The notes under the pieces were generated by a model. The model was given only the letters and a program-made list of their open reading frames with translations. It searched no databases and had not been told where the DNA came from. Shown piece by piece: positions 18,570 to 27,285 of a stretch of DNA of 64,000 bases. The DNA is from Chitinophagaceae bacterium PMP191F. GTDB taxonomy: Bacteria; Bacteroidota; Bacteroidia; Chitinophagales; Chitinophagaceae. A program made the translations under genes and the position numbers. How positions within the stretch are numbered: the first letter of the stretch is position 1; every line of letters starts with the position of its first letter. The stretch is taken from assembly GCA_001302245.1 (NCBI GenBank), contig LGYU01000009.1, positions 372,001-436,000 of the forward strand. The letters run 5' to 3'.

Positions 18570-18648
18570 ACCTGACAAATAAATAGAATGGCGCGTCAAA
18601 CGCCGCGAAGTATTGACAATTATTAGTAAACTGAATAAGAAGATAAAA

Positions 18649-19488
18649 ATGGCACTGAAAAAATACAAACCGATTACAGCCGGTACACGTTGGAGAATCG
18701 GTAATGCATATGCAGAGATCACAACTAACGAGCCGGAGAAAAGCCTGTTAGAGCGTAAAAACTCTACTGGTGGTCGTAACGTACAGGGTAGAAGATCTAT
18801 GCGCTATATGGGTGGTGGACATAAAAAACACTACCGTATCATCGACTTTAAAAGAAACAAGAAAAATATTCCTGCAACTGTAGCTTCTATCGAGTACGAT
18901 CCTAACCGTACAGCTTTCATCGCTCTGTTGAACTATACAGATGGCGAGAAAAGATATATCCTGGCTCCCCAGGGTTTACAGGTTGGTGCTACTGTTCAGG
19001 CAGGTGATACTGTTGCCCCTGAGGTTGGTAATGCTCTTCAGATGAAGAACATGCCGCTGGGTACCAACATTCACAACATTGAAATGCAGCCTGGTCAGGG
19101 TGGCAAACTGGTACGCAGTGCCGGTACTTCAGCCCAGCTGACCAACAAAGAAGAAAAATACGCTGTATTGAAAATGCCTTCAGGCGAATTGAGAAAGGTG
19201 TTGATCAATTGCTATGCTACGGTAGGTGTGGTGAGCAATGGTGATCATAACCTGGAAATGATGGGTAAAGCTGGTCGTAACCGTTGGAGAGGTATCCGCC
19301 CCCGAAACCGTGGTGTAGCGATGAACCCTGTAGATCACCCAATGGGTGGTGGTGAAGGTAGAGCTTCAGGTGGTCACCCACGCTCCAGAACCGGTAAATA
19401 CGCTAAAGGTCTGAAAACCCGCAAGTCTGGTAAAGGCAGCGACAAACTGATTATTCAGCGTAAAAACGGTAAAAAACTAGCTAAATAA
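18649..19488 (+). CDS. rplB: 50S ribosomal protein L2
   Basis: 279 residues from the ATG at 18649 ([15 protein letters not shown]), which is the expected family start; the open frame continues 12 codons upstream to a TTG that is not conserved. uL2 is part of the peptidyl-transferase region and bridges the subunits. Conserved [38 protein letters not shown] and [16 protein letters not shown] (with the functional His) are present. Confidence 0.98.
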   Translation: MALKKYKPITAGTRWRIGNAYAEITTNEPEKSLLERKNSTGGRNVQGRRSMRYMGGGHKKHYRIIDFKRNKKNIPATVASIEYDPNRTAFIALLNYTDGEKRYILAPQGLQVGATVQAGDTVAPEVGNALQMKNMPLGTNIHNIEMQPGQGGKLVRSAGTSAQLTNKEEKYAVLKMPSGELRKVLINCYATVGVVSNGDHNLEMMGKAGRNRWRGIRPRNRGVAMNPVDHPMGGGEGRASGGHPRSRTGKYAKGLKTRKSGKGSDKLIIQRKNGKKLAK

Positions 19489-19489
19489 T

Positions 19490-19510
19490 CAAATTCCAAA
19501 TTTTCAAATT
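19490..19510 (+). repeat. Single right-arm CAAATTTTC repeat (rplB-rpsS)
   Basis: Only the right-hand word occurs (CCAAATTTTCAAATT, 19496-19510) in this 33-bp spacer, 11 bases before the rpsS ATG, with a degenerate CAAATT before it. No left arm is present. Confidence 0.6.
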
Positions 19511-19521
19511 AACTCGTCAAT

Positions 19522-19794
19522 ATGGCTCGTTCAATTAAAAAAGGTCCTTATGTAGCCGCTAAACTTGAGAAGAAAGTGTTGGCTATTAATGAAGGAAAGT
19601 CAAAAAAGGGTGTGGTGAAAACCTGGAGCCGTCGTTCTACCATTACCCCGGATTTCGTAGGTCATACTTTTGCTGTGCACAACGGTAACAAGTTCATACC
19701 TGTATATGTAACCGAATTTATGGTAGGTCACAAACTGGGTGAATTTGCACCAACGCGCAACTTTAAAGGACACTCAAGTAAAAAAGTAGCTTAA
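19522..19794 (+). CDS. rpsS: 30S ribosomal protein S19
   Basis: 90 residues, uS19, in the 30S head with S13. [41 protein letters not shown] and [15 protein letters not shown] are typical. 68 bp before rplV; that spacer contains AAGGTTTAAG- and ACCAGAAA-type words without a clear complementary arm. Confidence 0.98.
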   Translation: MARSIKKGPYVAAKLEKKVLAINEGKSKKGVVKTWSRRSTITPDFVGHTFAVHNGNKFIPVYVTEFMVGHKLGEFAPTRNFKGHSSKKVA

Positions 19795-19862
19795 CAAGGT
19801 TTAAGATTTAAGGTACAAGGCGCAAGCTGAGACCGGAAATCAGAAACCAGAAATAATAAATA

Positions 19863-20210
19863 ATGGAAGCAGTAGCTAAACTTAAAAATTATCCTACATC
19901 ACCCCGCAGAATGCGTTTGCTGGCTGATGAGATCCGTGGTGTAGAAGTAGAAAAAGCATTGGCGTTGCTGGAGCATCATCCGCAACACTCTGCTACACCT
20001 TTGTACAAACTGTTGAAGAGCGCTATCAGCAACTGGGAACAGAAGAATGAAGGAAGCAGTGCAGCTGATGCCGGTTTAGTGGTAAAAACGATTTTTGTTG
20101 ACGGTGCTCGCACACTGAAAAGAATGTTGCCGGCTCCGCAGGGAAGAGCTTACCGCTTACGCAAGCGCAGCAACCATGTGACAATCATTGTAGATGCTAA
20201 ATCAAATTAA
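19863..20210 (+). CDS. rplV: 50S ribosomal protein L22
   Basis: 115 residues, uL22. Its beta-hairpin lines the exit tunnel beside L4. [19 protein letters not shown] and the hairpin region with [22 protein letters not shown] are present. 20 bp before rpsC, with a CATTTTCAAATTTT word (20213-20226) in between. Confidence 0.97.
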   Translation: MEAVAKLKNYPTSPRRMRLLADEIRGVEVEKALALLEHHPQHSATPLYKLLKSAISNWEQKNEGSSAADAGLVVKTIFVDGARTLKRMLPAPQGRAYRLRKRSNHVTIIVDAKSN

Positions 20211-20230
20211 ACATTTTCAAATTTTAATAA

Positions 20231-21019
20231 ATGGGTCAGAAAACAAATCCTATTGGTGCCAGGTTAGGAATCATCCGCGGTTGGGAATCTAACTGGTATG
20301 GTAACAAAAAAGATTTTTCTACCAAGTTGATCGAGGACAACAAAATCAGAACCTATCTGAATGCCCGTATCAATAAAGGTGGTATTTCCAAAATCGTTAT
20401 TGAGCGCACGCTGAATAAGCTAATTGTTACTATCCATACTTCCAAGCCTGGTATTATCATAGGTAAAGGTGGTAATGAGGTAGACCGTATTAAAGAAGAG
20501 CTGAAGAAATTAACCGGTAAAGAAGACGTTCAGATCAACATCCTGGAGATCCGTCGTCCTGAACTGGATGCGATGATTGTAGGTGATACCATTGCCCGTC
20601 AGATCGAGAATCGTATTAACTATAAGAGAGCTATTAAAATGGCTATCGCTTCTGCACTGCGCATGGGTGCTGAAGGTATCAAAATAAAAATCAGCGGTCG
20701 CTTGGGTGGTGCTGAAATTGCGCGCACTGAAGAAATCAAGCAAGGACGCACTCCGCTGCACACACTGCGTATGGATATTGACTACGCTAACGTGTTTGCA
20801 CTGACCGTATATGGAAAAATTGGTATCAAGGTGTGGATATGTAAAGGTGAAGTTCTTGGCAAACGTGACCTGAATCCCAACCTGATCGGTGGTAAAGAAG
20901 GTGATAACAGAAGAGAAGGTGGTGGTGAAAGGAGAGAAGGTGGCGACCGCCGTGGTGGTGGAGACAGAAGAGGTGGCGGTGATCGTCGTGGCGGCGGAGA
21001 CCGTGGACCAAGAAGATAG
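20231..21019 (+). CDS. rpsC: 30S ribosomal protein S3 with glycine/arginine-rich tail
   Basis: 262 residues. The core (about 1-215) is a normal uS3: [20 protein letters not shown], a KH domain with [18 protein letters not shown], and a C-terminal domain with [19 protein letters not shown]. It sits at the mRNA entry channel. From about residue 218 the chain continues with a repetitive tail of about 40 residues built on GGERREGG and DRRGGG units (20888-21016). Such RGG-like tails bind RNA in other proteins; whether this one does is not known. Confidence 0.97.
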   Translation: MGQKTNPIGARLGIIRGWESNWYGNKKDFSTKLIEDNKIRTYLNARINKGGISKIVIERTLNKLIVTIHTSKPGIIIGKGGNEVDRIKEELKKLTGKEDVQINILEIRRPELDAMIVGDTIARQIENRINYKRAIKMAIASALRMGAEGIKIKISGRLGGAEIARTEEIKQGRTPLHTLRMDIDYANVFALTVYGKIGIKVWICKGEVLGKRDLNPNLIGGKEGDNRREGGGERREGGDRRGGGDRRGGGDRRGGGDRGPRR

Positions 21020-21030
21020 TTAATTAACCA

Positions 21031-21101
21031 ATGTGCGAATTTGTAAATGTGTGAATTAAGATCACATTTTCAAATTGACAAATTTTCAAATTTTCAAATT
21101 G
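21031..21101 (+). repeat. Spacer inverted repeat, CAAATTTTC family (rpsC-rplP)
   Basis: Left arm GTGCGAATTTGTAAATGTG (21033-21051), right arm CACATTTTCAAATT (21063-21076) with one mismatch, then two more CAAATTTTC copies to 21101. It ends 9 bp before the rplP ATG. Confidence 0.8.
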
Positions 21102-21110
21102 TAATAAACA

Positions 21111-21530
21111 ATGTTACAGCCTAAAAGAACGAAACACAGGAAAGCGCAGAAAGGCCGCATCCGCGAAGTAGCCAAGCGTGGTTCTACCATTGCCTTTGGT
21201 TCTTTCGGATTGAAAGCCCTGGAGCCTATCTGGTTAACAAACCGCCAGATTGAAGCTGCGCGCCAGGCTATGACCCGTGCAATGAAACGTGAAGGTAATG
21301 TTTGGATTCGCGTTTTCCCTGATAAACCTGTAACCCGCAAACCTTTAGAGGTGAGGATGGGTAAAGGTAAAGGTAACCCTGAATTCTGGGCTGCTGTTAT
21401 TGAACCAGGTCGTATCTTATTTGAGTGCGATGGTGTTCCTGTAGCAGTTGCAAAAGAAGCGCTGGAACTGGCAGCACAGAAACTGCCTATCAAAACCAGG
21501 TTTATTGTACGCAGGGATTATTCCGCATAA
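21111..21530 (+). CDS. rplP: 50S ribosomal protein L16
   Basis: 139 residues, uL16, which organises the A-site tRNA region of the 50S subunit. [37 protein letters not shown] and [15 protein letters not shown] (with the conserved Arg region) are present. Confidence 0.98.
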   Translation: MLQPKRTKHRKAQKGRIREVAKRGSTIAFGSFGLKALEPIWLTNRQIEAARQAMTRAMKREGNVWIRVFPDKPVTRKPLEVRMGKGKGNPEFWAAVIEPGRILFECDGVPVAVAKEALELAAQKLPIKTRFIVRRDYSA

Positions 21531-21532
21531 TA

Positions 21533-21627
21533 TGTGAATTTGAAAATGTGCTTTGTGCGAAGGAAAAACTGGTCGTGAGCAGTGCGGGTGCATCTTCAGA
21601 TTTTCAAATTATTAAAATTTTCAAATT
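21533..21627 (+). repeat. Spacer inverted repeat, CAAATTTTC family (rplP-rpmC)
   Basis: Left arm TGTGAATTTGAAAATGTG (21533-21550) begins two bases after the rplP stop; right arm ATTTTCAAATT (21600-21610) is perfectly complementary over 11 bases and a second copy AAATTTTCAAATT (21615-21627) follows. The rpmC ATG is 6 bp further. Confidence 0.82.
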
Positions 21628-21633
21628 ACAATC

Positions 21634-21840
21634 ATGTCAAAGAGAATTGATTTTGTAAAAAGCCTGAAGGATATCAGCGAAGCTGACCTGAAAGCGAGAA
21701 TAGGTGAAGATGAGCTGCGCCTGAAAAAGCTGGAGTTTGCCCATGCAATCTCTCCGCTGGAGAACCCGATGAGCATCCGTAGCCTGCGCAAAGAACTGGC
21801 ACGCCTGAAAACCGAATTGCGTAAAAGGGAACTAGCATAA
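21634..21840 (+). CDS. rpmC: 50S ribosomal protein L29
   Basis: 68 residues, uL29, a two-helix protein at the tunnel exit next to L23. FVKSLKDISEADLKARIGE and NPMSIRSLRKELARLKTEL are typical. Confidence 0.96.
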   Translation: MSKRIDFVKSLKDISEADLKARIGEDELRLKKLEFAHAISPLENPMSIRSLRKELARLKTELRKRELA

Positions 21841-21849
21841 CATGCACAA

Positions 21850-21941
21850 TGTGCGAATTTGAAAATGTGTAAATGTGAGGATAAGGATTTAAGGGCAGAG
21901 CGGATACATTTTCAAATTTTCAAATTATCAAAATATCAAAT
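21850..21941 (+). repeat. Spacer inverted repeat, CAAATTTTC family (rpmC-rpsQ)
   Basis: Left arm TGTGCGAATTTGAAAATGTG (21850-21869); right arm ACATTTTCAAATT (21906-21918), a perfect 13-base complement, followed by further CAAATT words to 21941. The rpsQ ATG is 8 bp later. Confidence 0.83.
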
Positions 21942-21949
21942 TAGCGACA

Positions 21950-22207
21950 ATGTCTGAAAGAAATTTGCGTAAAACAAGAACCGGGGTAGTTACCAGCAAC
22001 AAAATGGTTAAAACCATTACCGTTGCGGTTGAAAGAAAAGTAAAACACCCCATTTACGGTAAGTTCGTAAAAAAGACTACCAAATTCCATGCACACGATG
22101 AGAAAAATGAGTGTGCAATTGGCGATGTGGTGCGCATCATGGAAACACGTCCTCTGAGCAAAACAAAACGCTGGAGACTGGTTGAGGTGGTAGAAAAAGC
22201 GAAATAG
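21950..22207 (+). CDS. rpsQ: 30S ribosomal protein S17
   Basis: 85 residues, uS17, an early 16S rRNA-binding OB-fold protein. [25 protein letters not shown] region and [33 protein letters not shown] region are as expected. Confidence 0.97.
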   Translation: MSERNLRKTRTGVVTSNKMVKTITVAVERKVKHPIYGKFVKKTTKFHAHDEKNECAIGDVVRIMETRPLSKTKRWRLVEVVEKAK

Positions 22208-22213
22208 TAAATA

Positions 22214-22304
22214 AGCTGTGAGCTACGAGCAGCCAGCTACGAGCCACGTACTTGAAAATAAAGTTTTTAATTGCTAGAAGCTCGAAGCTGATAGCTCAAA
22301 GCTT
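22214..22304 (+). repeat. Spacer inverted repeat, GAGCTACGAGC family (rpsQ-rplN)
   Basis: Left part has two copies of GAGCTACGAGC-like words (22218-22245); right part has the complementary GCTCGAAGCT and ATAGCTCAAAGCTT (22279-22303). The same layout as the CAAATTTTC spacers but with a different word. Confidence 0.7.
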
Positions 22305-22310
22305 AAAAAT

Positions 22311-22679
22311 ATGATTCAGCAAGAAAGCAGATTGAATGTAGCTGATAACAGCGGTGCTAAAGAAGTACTGTGCATCCGCGTACTGGGTAACAGCGGACAG
22401 GATTATGCTAAAATCGGCGATAAAATTGTTGTTACCGTTAAGGATGCGATCCCTTCCGGAGGTATCAAAAAAGGTACTGTTACCAAAGCGGTAATTGTTC
22501 GTACCAAAAACAAACTGCGTCGTAAAGACGGTTCTTATATCCGTTTCGACGACAACGCAGTTGTACTGTTGAACCAGGCAGAAGAGCCCCGTGGTACACG
22601 TATTTTCGGCCCTGTTGCCCGCGAATTGCGTGACAAGGGATACATGAAAATCATTTCACTGGCTCCGGAAGTATTATAA
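22311..22679 (+). CDS. rplN: 50S ribosomal protein L14
   Basis: 122 residues, uL14, part of the intersubunit bridge and factor-binding face. [39 protein letters not shown] and [21 protein letters not shown] are family signatures. Confidence 0.98.
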   Translation: MIQQESRLNVADNSGAKEVLCIRVLGNSGQDYAKIGDKIVVTVKDAIPSGGIKKGTVTKAVIVRTKNKLRRKDGSYIRFDDNAVVLLNQAEEPRGTRIFGPVARELRDKGYMKIISLAPEVL

Positions 22680-22683
22680 AGCC

Positions 22684-22766
22684 AAACGCTGAAGGCCGAA
22701 AGCAAAACGCTGAACGCCTCATGCTCAAAATATTTTCAAATTGCGTATTTGCGTTAAGCGTTTCGC
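22684..22766 (+). repeat. Spacer inverted repeat, AACGC family (rplN-rplX)
   Basis: Left words AAACGCTGAAGGCC and AAACGCTGAACGCC (22684-22718), right words GCGTATTTGCGTTAAGCG and GTTTCGC (22743-22766). AACGCTGAACGC and GCGTTAAGCGTT are complementary at 11 of 12 positions. One CAAATTTTC-type word lies between them. Confidence 0.72.
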
Positions 22767-22781
22767 ACAAAGCTTAGAAAA

Positions 22782-23120
22782 ATGAGTAACAGATTTAAAC
22801 CGAAGTTTAATATTAAGAAAGGTGACACCGTTGTGGTGATTACCGGTGATGATAAAGACGTAACCAAGCCACGTAAAGTGCTGGAAGTATTTCCGGACGA
22901 TTCACGTGTATTGATCGAAGGCGTGAACATCATTACCAAACACACCAAACCTTCTGCTACCAACACTAAAGGTGGTATTGTAAAGAAGGAAGCTCCCATT
23001 CACATCTCTAACGTAATGTTGTGGGATGCCAAAAAAGGTGCTGCAACAAAAGTTAAACGTACCAGAGAGAATGGCAAGTTGGTGCGTATTGCAAAAAAAT
23101 CCGGTGAGACTATTAAATAA
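22782..23120 (+). CDS. rplX: 50S ribosomal protein L24
   Basis: 112 residues, uL24, an assembly initiator with an N-terminal KOW motif ([17 protein letters not shown]) followed by [16 protein letters not shown]. 8 bp before rplE. Confidence 0.97.
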   Translation: MSNRFKPKFNIKKGDTVVVITGDDKDVTKPRKVLEVFPDDSRVLIEGVNIITKHTKPSATNTKGGIVKKEAPIHISNVMLWDAKKGAATKVKRTRENGKLVRIAKKSGETIK

Positions 23121-23128
23121 TTATCCAG

Positions 23129-23692
23129 ATGAGCACAACTAAATATACTCCGAGATTAGCAGATAAGTACAAAAAAGATGTTGTACCTGCTTTAATGAAG
23201 CGCTTCACTTACAAAAGTGTGATGCAGGTTCCACGTTTGGAGAAGATCTGCCTGAACCGTGGTGTGAACGGTGCCGTAACTGATAAGAAGCTGGTAGATG
23301 TTGCTGTAGACGAGCTGACACTGGTTACTGGCCAGAAAGCAGTGCCTACAATGTCTAAAAAAGATATCTCTAATTTCAAGTTGCGTAAAGCCATGCCAAT
23401 TGGTGCCCGCGTTACACTGCGTGGTACTAAAATGTATGAGTTCCTGGACAGGCTGATCGCTACCGCTTTACCGCGCGTGCGTGACTTTAAAGGAATTAAT
23501 GAGAAAGCTTTTGATGGCCGTGGTAACTATACCCTGGGCATTACAGAGCAGATCATCTTCCCCGAGGTTGACATCGACAAAGTAAACCGCATTACCGGTC
23601 TGGATATCACTTTCGTGACCACTGCAGGTACAAACGAAGAAGCGTTTGAACTGTTGAAAGAACTGGGAATGCCTTTCAGGAAGAAAGATTAA
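23129..23692 (+). CDS. rplE: 50S ribosomal protein L5
   Basis: 187 residues, uL5, which carries 5S rRNA into the central protuberance. [37 protein letters not shown] and [19 protein letters not shown] are typical. The gap to rplX is only 8 bp, so this pair escaped spacer expansion. Confidence 0.98.
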   Translation: MSTTKYTPRLADKYKKDVVPALMKRFTYKSVMQVPRLEKICLNRGVNGAVTDKKLVDVAVDELTLVTGQKAVPTMSKKDISNFKLRKAMPIGARVTLRGTKMYEFLDRLIATALPRVRDFKGINEKAFDGRGNYTLGITEQIIFPEVDIDKVNRITGLDITFVTTAGTNEEAFELLKELGMPFRKKD

Positions 23693-23759
23693 TTGCCTGA
23701 GGTAATCCAAAGAAGTACGAAATCTTAAAATTTCGAAATCTCTAAAATAAAAATATAAT

Positions 23760-24029
23760 ATGGCTAAAGAGTCAGTAAAGGCCAGACAAAGGAAAAGAGA
23801 ACGCATGGTTGAGCAGTATGCTGAAAAACGTGCTACTCTTAAAGCAGCCGGTGATTGGAAAGCATTGGACGAATTACCAAAAAATTCTTCCAAAGTGAGA
23901 CTGAAAAACCGTTGCCAGCTTACCGGTCGTCCTAAAGGATATATCCGTTATTTCGGTATCTCCAGGGTAACCTTCCGTGATATGGCATTGGCCGGTAAAA
24001 TACCGGGAGTAAGAAAAGCTTCCTGGTAA
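23760..24029 (+). CDS. rpsN: 30S ribosomal protein S14 (zinc-free form)
   Basis: 89 residues, uS14 of the long type without the CXXC zinc motif. [39 protein letters not shown] and [11 protein letters not shown] are present. The preceding spacer has a small inverted pair CGAAAT/ATTTCG (23719-23736). Confidence 0.97.
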   Translation: MAKESVKARQRKRERMVEQYAEKRATLKAAGDWKALDELPKNSSKVRLKNRCQLTGRPKGYIRYFGISRVTFRDMALAGKIPGVRKASW

Positions 24030-24035
24030 TTACCA

Positions 24036-24087
24036 GGGATACCAGATACGCAGATGTGGGATCTTGTTATTACCTGTCGTGTATCCC
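24036..24087 (+). repeat. Spacer inverted repeat (rpsN-rpsH)
   Basis: GGGATAC (24036-24042) and GTATCCC (24081-24087) are perfect complements framing a 38-base loop between rpsN and rpsH. The words differ from the CAAATTTTC family. Confidence 0.5.
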
Positions 24088-24137
24088 GGTCCCGAAACAT
24101 GAACAACATTGTGAACTGATTTTAATTTAAATAAAAA

Positions 24138-24536
24138 ATGGTAACTGATCCTATCGCAGATTTTCTGACAAGGGTTCGTAACGCACAGATGGCAGGCCAT
24201 CGTATTGTTGAAATCCCTGCTTCAAACCTTAAAAAACGTATCACAGAGATCCTGTACGATCAGGGTTATATTCTGAAGTACAAGTTTGAAGATGATAACA
24301 AACAAGGCTTGATCAAGATTGCGTTGAAATATGACGCAGCAAGCAAAGAGCCTGCTATTAAATCACTGGAAAGAATCAGCCGTCCCGGTTTACGTCAGTA
24401 CGCCAGCCCTGCTGAATTCAAAAGAGTGAAAAATGGTTTGGGTGTAGCTATCATCAGCACTTCTAAAGGTGTTATGACAGACAAACAAGCCAAAGCTCAG
24501 AACGTAGGTGGCGAAGTACTTTGCTACATTTACTAA
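24138..24536 (+). CDS. rpsH: 30S ribosomal protein S8
   Basis: 132 residues, uS8, which binds the central domain of 16S rRNA and represses the spc operon in E. coli. DPIADFLTRVRNAQMAGH, KRVKNGLGVAIISTSKGVMTD and GGEVLCYIY are typical. Confidence 0.98.
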   Translation: MVTDPIADFLTRVRNAQMAGHRIVEIPASNLKKRITEILYDQGYILKYKFEDDNKQGLIKIALKYDAASKEPAIKSLERISRPGLRQYASPAEFKRVKNGLGVAIISTSKGVMTDKQAKAQNVGGEVLCYIY

Positions 24537-24683
24537 TAATTGAATGTGTAAAGCGTCTGTCTTGTTCCATTGTACAACAACAGCGTTTGCACAGGGTAAT
24601 CTGATACATTAAGCTCTTACCTATAGGGGCTGACCGGTTAGAAGACCTTTAATATCAAACTTGAACTTTCAAACTCATTAATT

Positions 24684-25238
24684 ATGTCACGTATAGGAAA
24701 ACAGCCCGTTACATTACCTGCAGGCGTTACTGTTACTGTTGGTAAAGACAATGTGCTGGGCGTAAAAGGCCCTAAAGGCGAACTGAAACAAGCTATCGAC
24801 CGCGATATCGTAATAAAAGTTGAGAACAACGAAGTTACTTTCAGCCGTCCTACCGATCAGATCCGTCACCGTGCGATGCACGGTTTGTACCGCGCGCTGG
24901 TTGCAAACATGGTAAAAGGTGTAACTGAAGGATACAAAAAACAGCTGGAACTGGTGGGTGTAGGTTTCAAAGCCTCTAACCAGGGTAACCTGCTGGATCT
25001 GTCTCTCGGTTACTCTCACAATATTGTATTTGAAATTCCTTCTGAGCTGAAAGTTGCTACTGCACAGGAAAAAGGGGAGAACCCTAAAATTACCCTGGAA
25101 GGCATTGACAAACAATTGCTGGGTCAGGTAGCTGCTAAACTGCGCAGCCTGCGTAAGCCAGAGCCTTACAAAGGTAAAGGTGTTAAATACGTTGGTGAAG
25201 TTATCCGTCGTAAAGCGGGTAAAGCAGCCGGTAAATAA
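24684..25238 (+). CDS. rplF: 50S ribosomal protein L6
   Basis: 184 residues, uL6, near the sarcin-ricin loop. MSRIGKQPVTLPAGVTV, the repeated L6 fold and the C-terminal RKPEPYKGKGVKYVGEVIRRKAGKA region are present. The 147-bp spacer before it has no clear inverted repeat. Confidence 0.98.
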   Translation: MSRIGKQPVTLPAGVTVTVGKDNVLGVKGPKGELKQAIDRDIVIKVENNEVTFSRPTDQIRHRAMHGLYRALVANMVKGVTEGYKKQLELVGVGFKASNQGNLLDLSLGYSHNIVFEIPSELKVATAQEKGENPKITLEGIDKQLLGQVAAKLRSLRKPEPYKGKGVKYVGEVIRRKAGKAAGK

Positions 25239-25239
25239 T

Positions 25240-25341
25240 TTTCAATTTGAAAATTTGAGAATGTGTCAATCTGCAAATATTGGCCGGATGGTAAGAGCAT
25301 TCAATTTTCAATTTTTCAAATTCTTTAAATTTTCAAATTTG
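25240..25341 (+). repeat. Spacer inverted repeat, CAAATTTTC family (rplF-rplR)
   Basis: Left arm CAATTTGAAAATTTGAGAAT (25243-25262) plus GTG; right arms TCAATTTTCAATTTTTCAAA (25301-25320) and AAATTTTCAAATTT (25327-25340). The complementary core AATTTGAAAATTT/AAATTTTCAAATT is perfect. Confidence 0.8.
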
Positions 25342-25376
25342 CGCCTGGCAGTATCAGGAGCATAAAATAAAGCAAG

Positions 25377-25730
25377 ATGAAGACTAAACTTGAAAGAAGG
25401 CAGAATATACGCTACAGAATTCGTAAGAAAGTAGCGGGTACTGCACAAAAGCCCCGGTTAGCTGTTTTCCGCAGCAATACTGAGATCTATGTTCAGATCA
25501 TTGACGATGTGGACGGAAAAACACTGGCTGCTGCTTCTTCAAAAGATAAAGAGATCAGCGCTCAGAAAGTTACCAAAACTGAGAAAAGCAAACTGGTAGG
25601 TCAGATTATTGCCCGTAAAGCAAAAGATCTGGGAATTACTACTATCGTTTTCGATCGTGGTGGTAACCTGTACCATGGCCGTGTAAAAGCTATTGCAGAA
25701 GGAGCCCGTGAAGGCGGATTAGAATTCTAA
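25377..25730 (+). CDS. rplR: 50S ribosomal protein L18
   Basis: 117 residues, uL18, which binds 5S rRNA with L5. [34 protein letters not shown] and [25 protein letters not shown] regions are typical. Confidence 0.98.
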   Translation: MKTKLERRQNIRYRIRKKVAGTAQKPRLAVFRSNTEIYVQIIDDVDGKTLAAASSKDKEISAQKVTKTEKSKLVGQIIARKAKDLGITTIVFDRGGNLYHGRVKAIAEGAREGGLEF

Positions 25731-25760
25731 TTTCAAAACTTACATTTTCAAATTGAAATA

Positions 25761-26279
25761 ATGGCAAAAGTTAATTTAAACAGGGTTAAAGCCGGTGACC
25801 TTGAGTTGAAAGAAAAAGTGGTTGCTATCAACCGCGTTGTAAAAACAACCAAAGGTGGTCGTGCTTTCAGTTTCTCTGCATTGGTGGTAGTTGGTAATGA
25901 AAATGGCGTGGTAGGTCATGGTCTGGGTAAGGCCAAAGAGGTACAGGAAGCTATTACCAAGGGTATCGAAGATGCCAAGAAAAACCTGATCAAAGTGCCT
26001 ATTATGCACGGAACCATTCCTCACGACCAGCTCGCTAAGGAAGGTGCTGCTAAAGTATTGATCAAGCCTGCTGCACACGGTACCGGTGTAATTGCCGGAG
26101 GTAGCATGCGTGCAGTACTGGAAAGCGCCGGTGTTACCGACGTATTGGCTAAATCACTCGGATCTGCCAACCCGCACAATGTGGTAAAAGCTACTTTCAG
26201 AGCTCTGGCCCTTTTGCGTGAACCAGTTACTGTTGCCCGTCAACGTAAACTGAACCTGAAAAAAGTATTCAACGGATAA
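25761..26279 (+). CDS. rpsE: 30S ribosomal protein S5
   Basis: 172 residues, uS5, at the mRNA entry and decoding site. The N-terminal dsRNA-binding-like domain ([31 protein letters not shown]) and C-terminal [19 protein letters not shown] are intact. The 30-bp spacer before it has a right-arm word ACATTTTCAAATTG (25742-25755). Confidence 0.98.
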   Translation: MAKVNLNRVKAGDLELKEKVVAINRVVKTTKGGRAFSFSALVVVGNENGVVGHGLGKAKEVQEAITKGIEDAKKNLIKVPIMHGTIPHDQLAKEGAAKVLIKPAAHGTGVIAGGSMRAVLESAGVTDVLAKSLGSANPHNVVKATFRALALLREPVTVARQRKLNLKKVFNG

Positions 26280-26283
26280 TGTT

Positions 26284-26340
26284 ACTGGTTGCTGCATACT
26301 GGTAGTTTCACCAGAATAACCAGGAACCAAAACCAGAAAC
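26284..26340 (+). repeat. Spacer inverted repeat, CCAG/CTGG family (rpsE-rpmD)
   Basis: Left words ACTGGTTGC and ACTGGTAGTTTC (26284-26309), right words ACCAGAATAACCAGGAACC and AAAACCAGAAAC (26310-26340). CTGGTT and AACCAG words are complementary, the same paired design with another word. Confidence 0.6.
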
Positions 26341-26350
26341 TTTTTATACA

Positions 26351-26533
26351 ATGAAAAAGATTAAGATTACATTAGTGAAGAGTCCTATTGACAGACCAGA
26401 GCGTCAGAAGTTAACCCTGCAGGCGCTGGGACTGAATAAGACTAATTCTTCCAAAGAAGTAGAAGCAACTCCGCAGATTTTAGGTATGGTTCGTACAGTG
26501 AACCACCTGTTGAAAATTGAGGAATTAGCTTAA
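26351..26533 (+). CDS. rpmD: 50S ribosomal protein L30
   Basis: 60 residues, uL30, usual length. KKIKITLVKSPIDRPERQK and ILGMVRTVNHLLKIEEL are family signatures. Confidence 0.96.
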   Translation: MKKIKITLVKSPIDRPERQKLTLQALGLNKTNSSKEVEATPQILGMVRTVNHLLKIEELA

Positions 26534-26612
26534 ATAATTTGAAAATTTGAGAATGTGTTAATTTGAAAAATATTAGCACTTCGTTGTCAGGTTTTCAAAT
26601 TGAATAATTATT
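26534..26612 (+). repeat. Spacer inverted repeat, CAAATTTTC family (rpmD-rplO)
   Basis: Left arm AATAATTTGAAAATTTGAG (26534-26552) begins at the rpmD stop; right arm GGTTTTCAAATTGAATAATT (26590-26609). AATTTGAAAA and TTTTCAAATT pair perfectly over 10 bases. Confidence 0.78.
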
Positions 26613-26667
26613 ACATTAACAAACAGCGAGCCCTGGCTTTTAGGGCGTTGAGTAAAAAAGTAAAGCA

Positions 26668-27117
26668 ATGAAACTGCATGAATTAAGGCCCGCAAAAGGC
26701 GCTACACATAAAGAGAAAAGATTAGGTCGTGGTGAAGCTTCCGGTAAAGGTGGTACTTCTACCAAAGGTAACAAAGGTGGACAGAGCCGCGCCGGTTACC
26801 AACGTAAACTGGCCCACGAAGGTGGACAGATGCCTATTCAGCGTCGTGTTCCCAAACGTGGTTTTAACAACATTCACCGTGTTGAGTACAAAGTGTTTAA
26901 TCTGGGTCAGGTTGAGCAGTTGGTTGAAAAATACGAACTGAGCGAATTCTCACTGGAAAACCTGTACATCAATGGCCTGGTTGGCAGAACAGACCTGGTT
27001 AAAGTATTGGGTAACGGCGAATTGAAAAGCAAAGTGGTTTTCAAAATTAATGCAGTAAGCGATAAAGCCAAAGCTGCTATTGAAGCCGCCGGCGGTTCAG
27101 TAGAAATTATCAAGTAA
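26668..27117 (+). CDS. rplO: 50S ribosomal protein L15
   Basis: 149 residues, uL15, a late assembly protein. MKLHELRPAKGATHKEKRLG, the glycine-rich RGEASGKGGTSTKGNKGGQS loop and GGQMPIQRRVPKRGF are typical. A terminator follows, which separates it from secY. Confidence 0.98.
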   Translation: MKLHELRPAKGATHKEKRLGRGEASGKGGTSTKGNKGGQSRAGYQRKLAHEGGQMPIQRRVPKRGFNNIHRVEYKVFNLGQVEQLVEKYELSEFSLENLYINGLVGRTDLVKVLGNGELKSKVVFKINAVSDKAKAAIEAAGGSVEIIK

Positions 27118-27134
27118 TTTTCTGTAACTTGCAT

Positions 27135-27159
27135 AGACGCATTTATTGCGTCTTTTTTT
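27135..27159 (+). terminator. Rho-independent terminator between rplO and secY
   Basis: A 7-bp stem (AGACGCA 27135-27141 with TGCGTCT 27147-27153) and a run of seven T. It could be an attenuator, since secY normally shares the spc transcript. Confidence 0.8.
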
Positions 27160-27285
27160 GTTTGGAACAGAAGTTATTTGAAGCTTTATTACCAGAACAG
27201 GTTTGCAAAAGAGGAAATTATTTCTATCGCAAACCTGTTACTTGTTTTTCAAAATAGGCCCATAAATTAAAAATTACTGCAATCT

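Noticed and set aside
20888-21016. GGTGG-rich tandem DNA in rpsC as a non-coding minisatellite or frameshift
   Set aside because: The frame stays open and gives a regular DRRGGG tail to the normal stop, so it is coding.
18188-26612. Regularly recurring CAAATTTTC words as a possible CRISPR array
   Set aside because: Copies are 11-15 bases, spaced by whole genes, and mostly appear in inverted pairs; no repeat-spacer periodicity and no cas genes.
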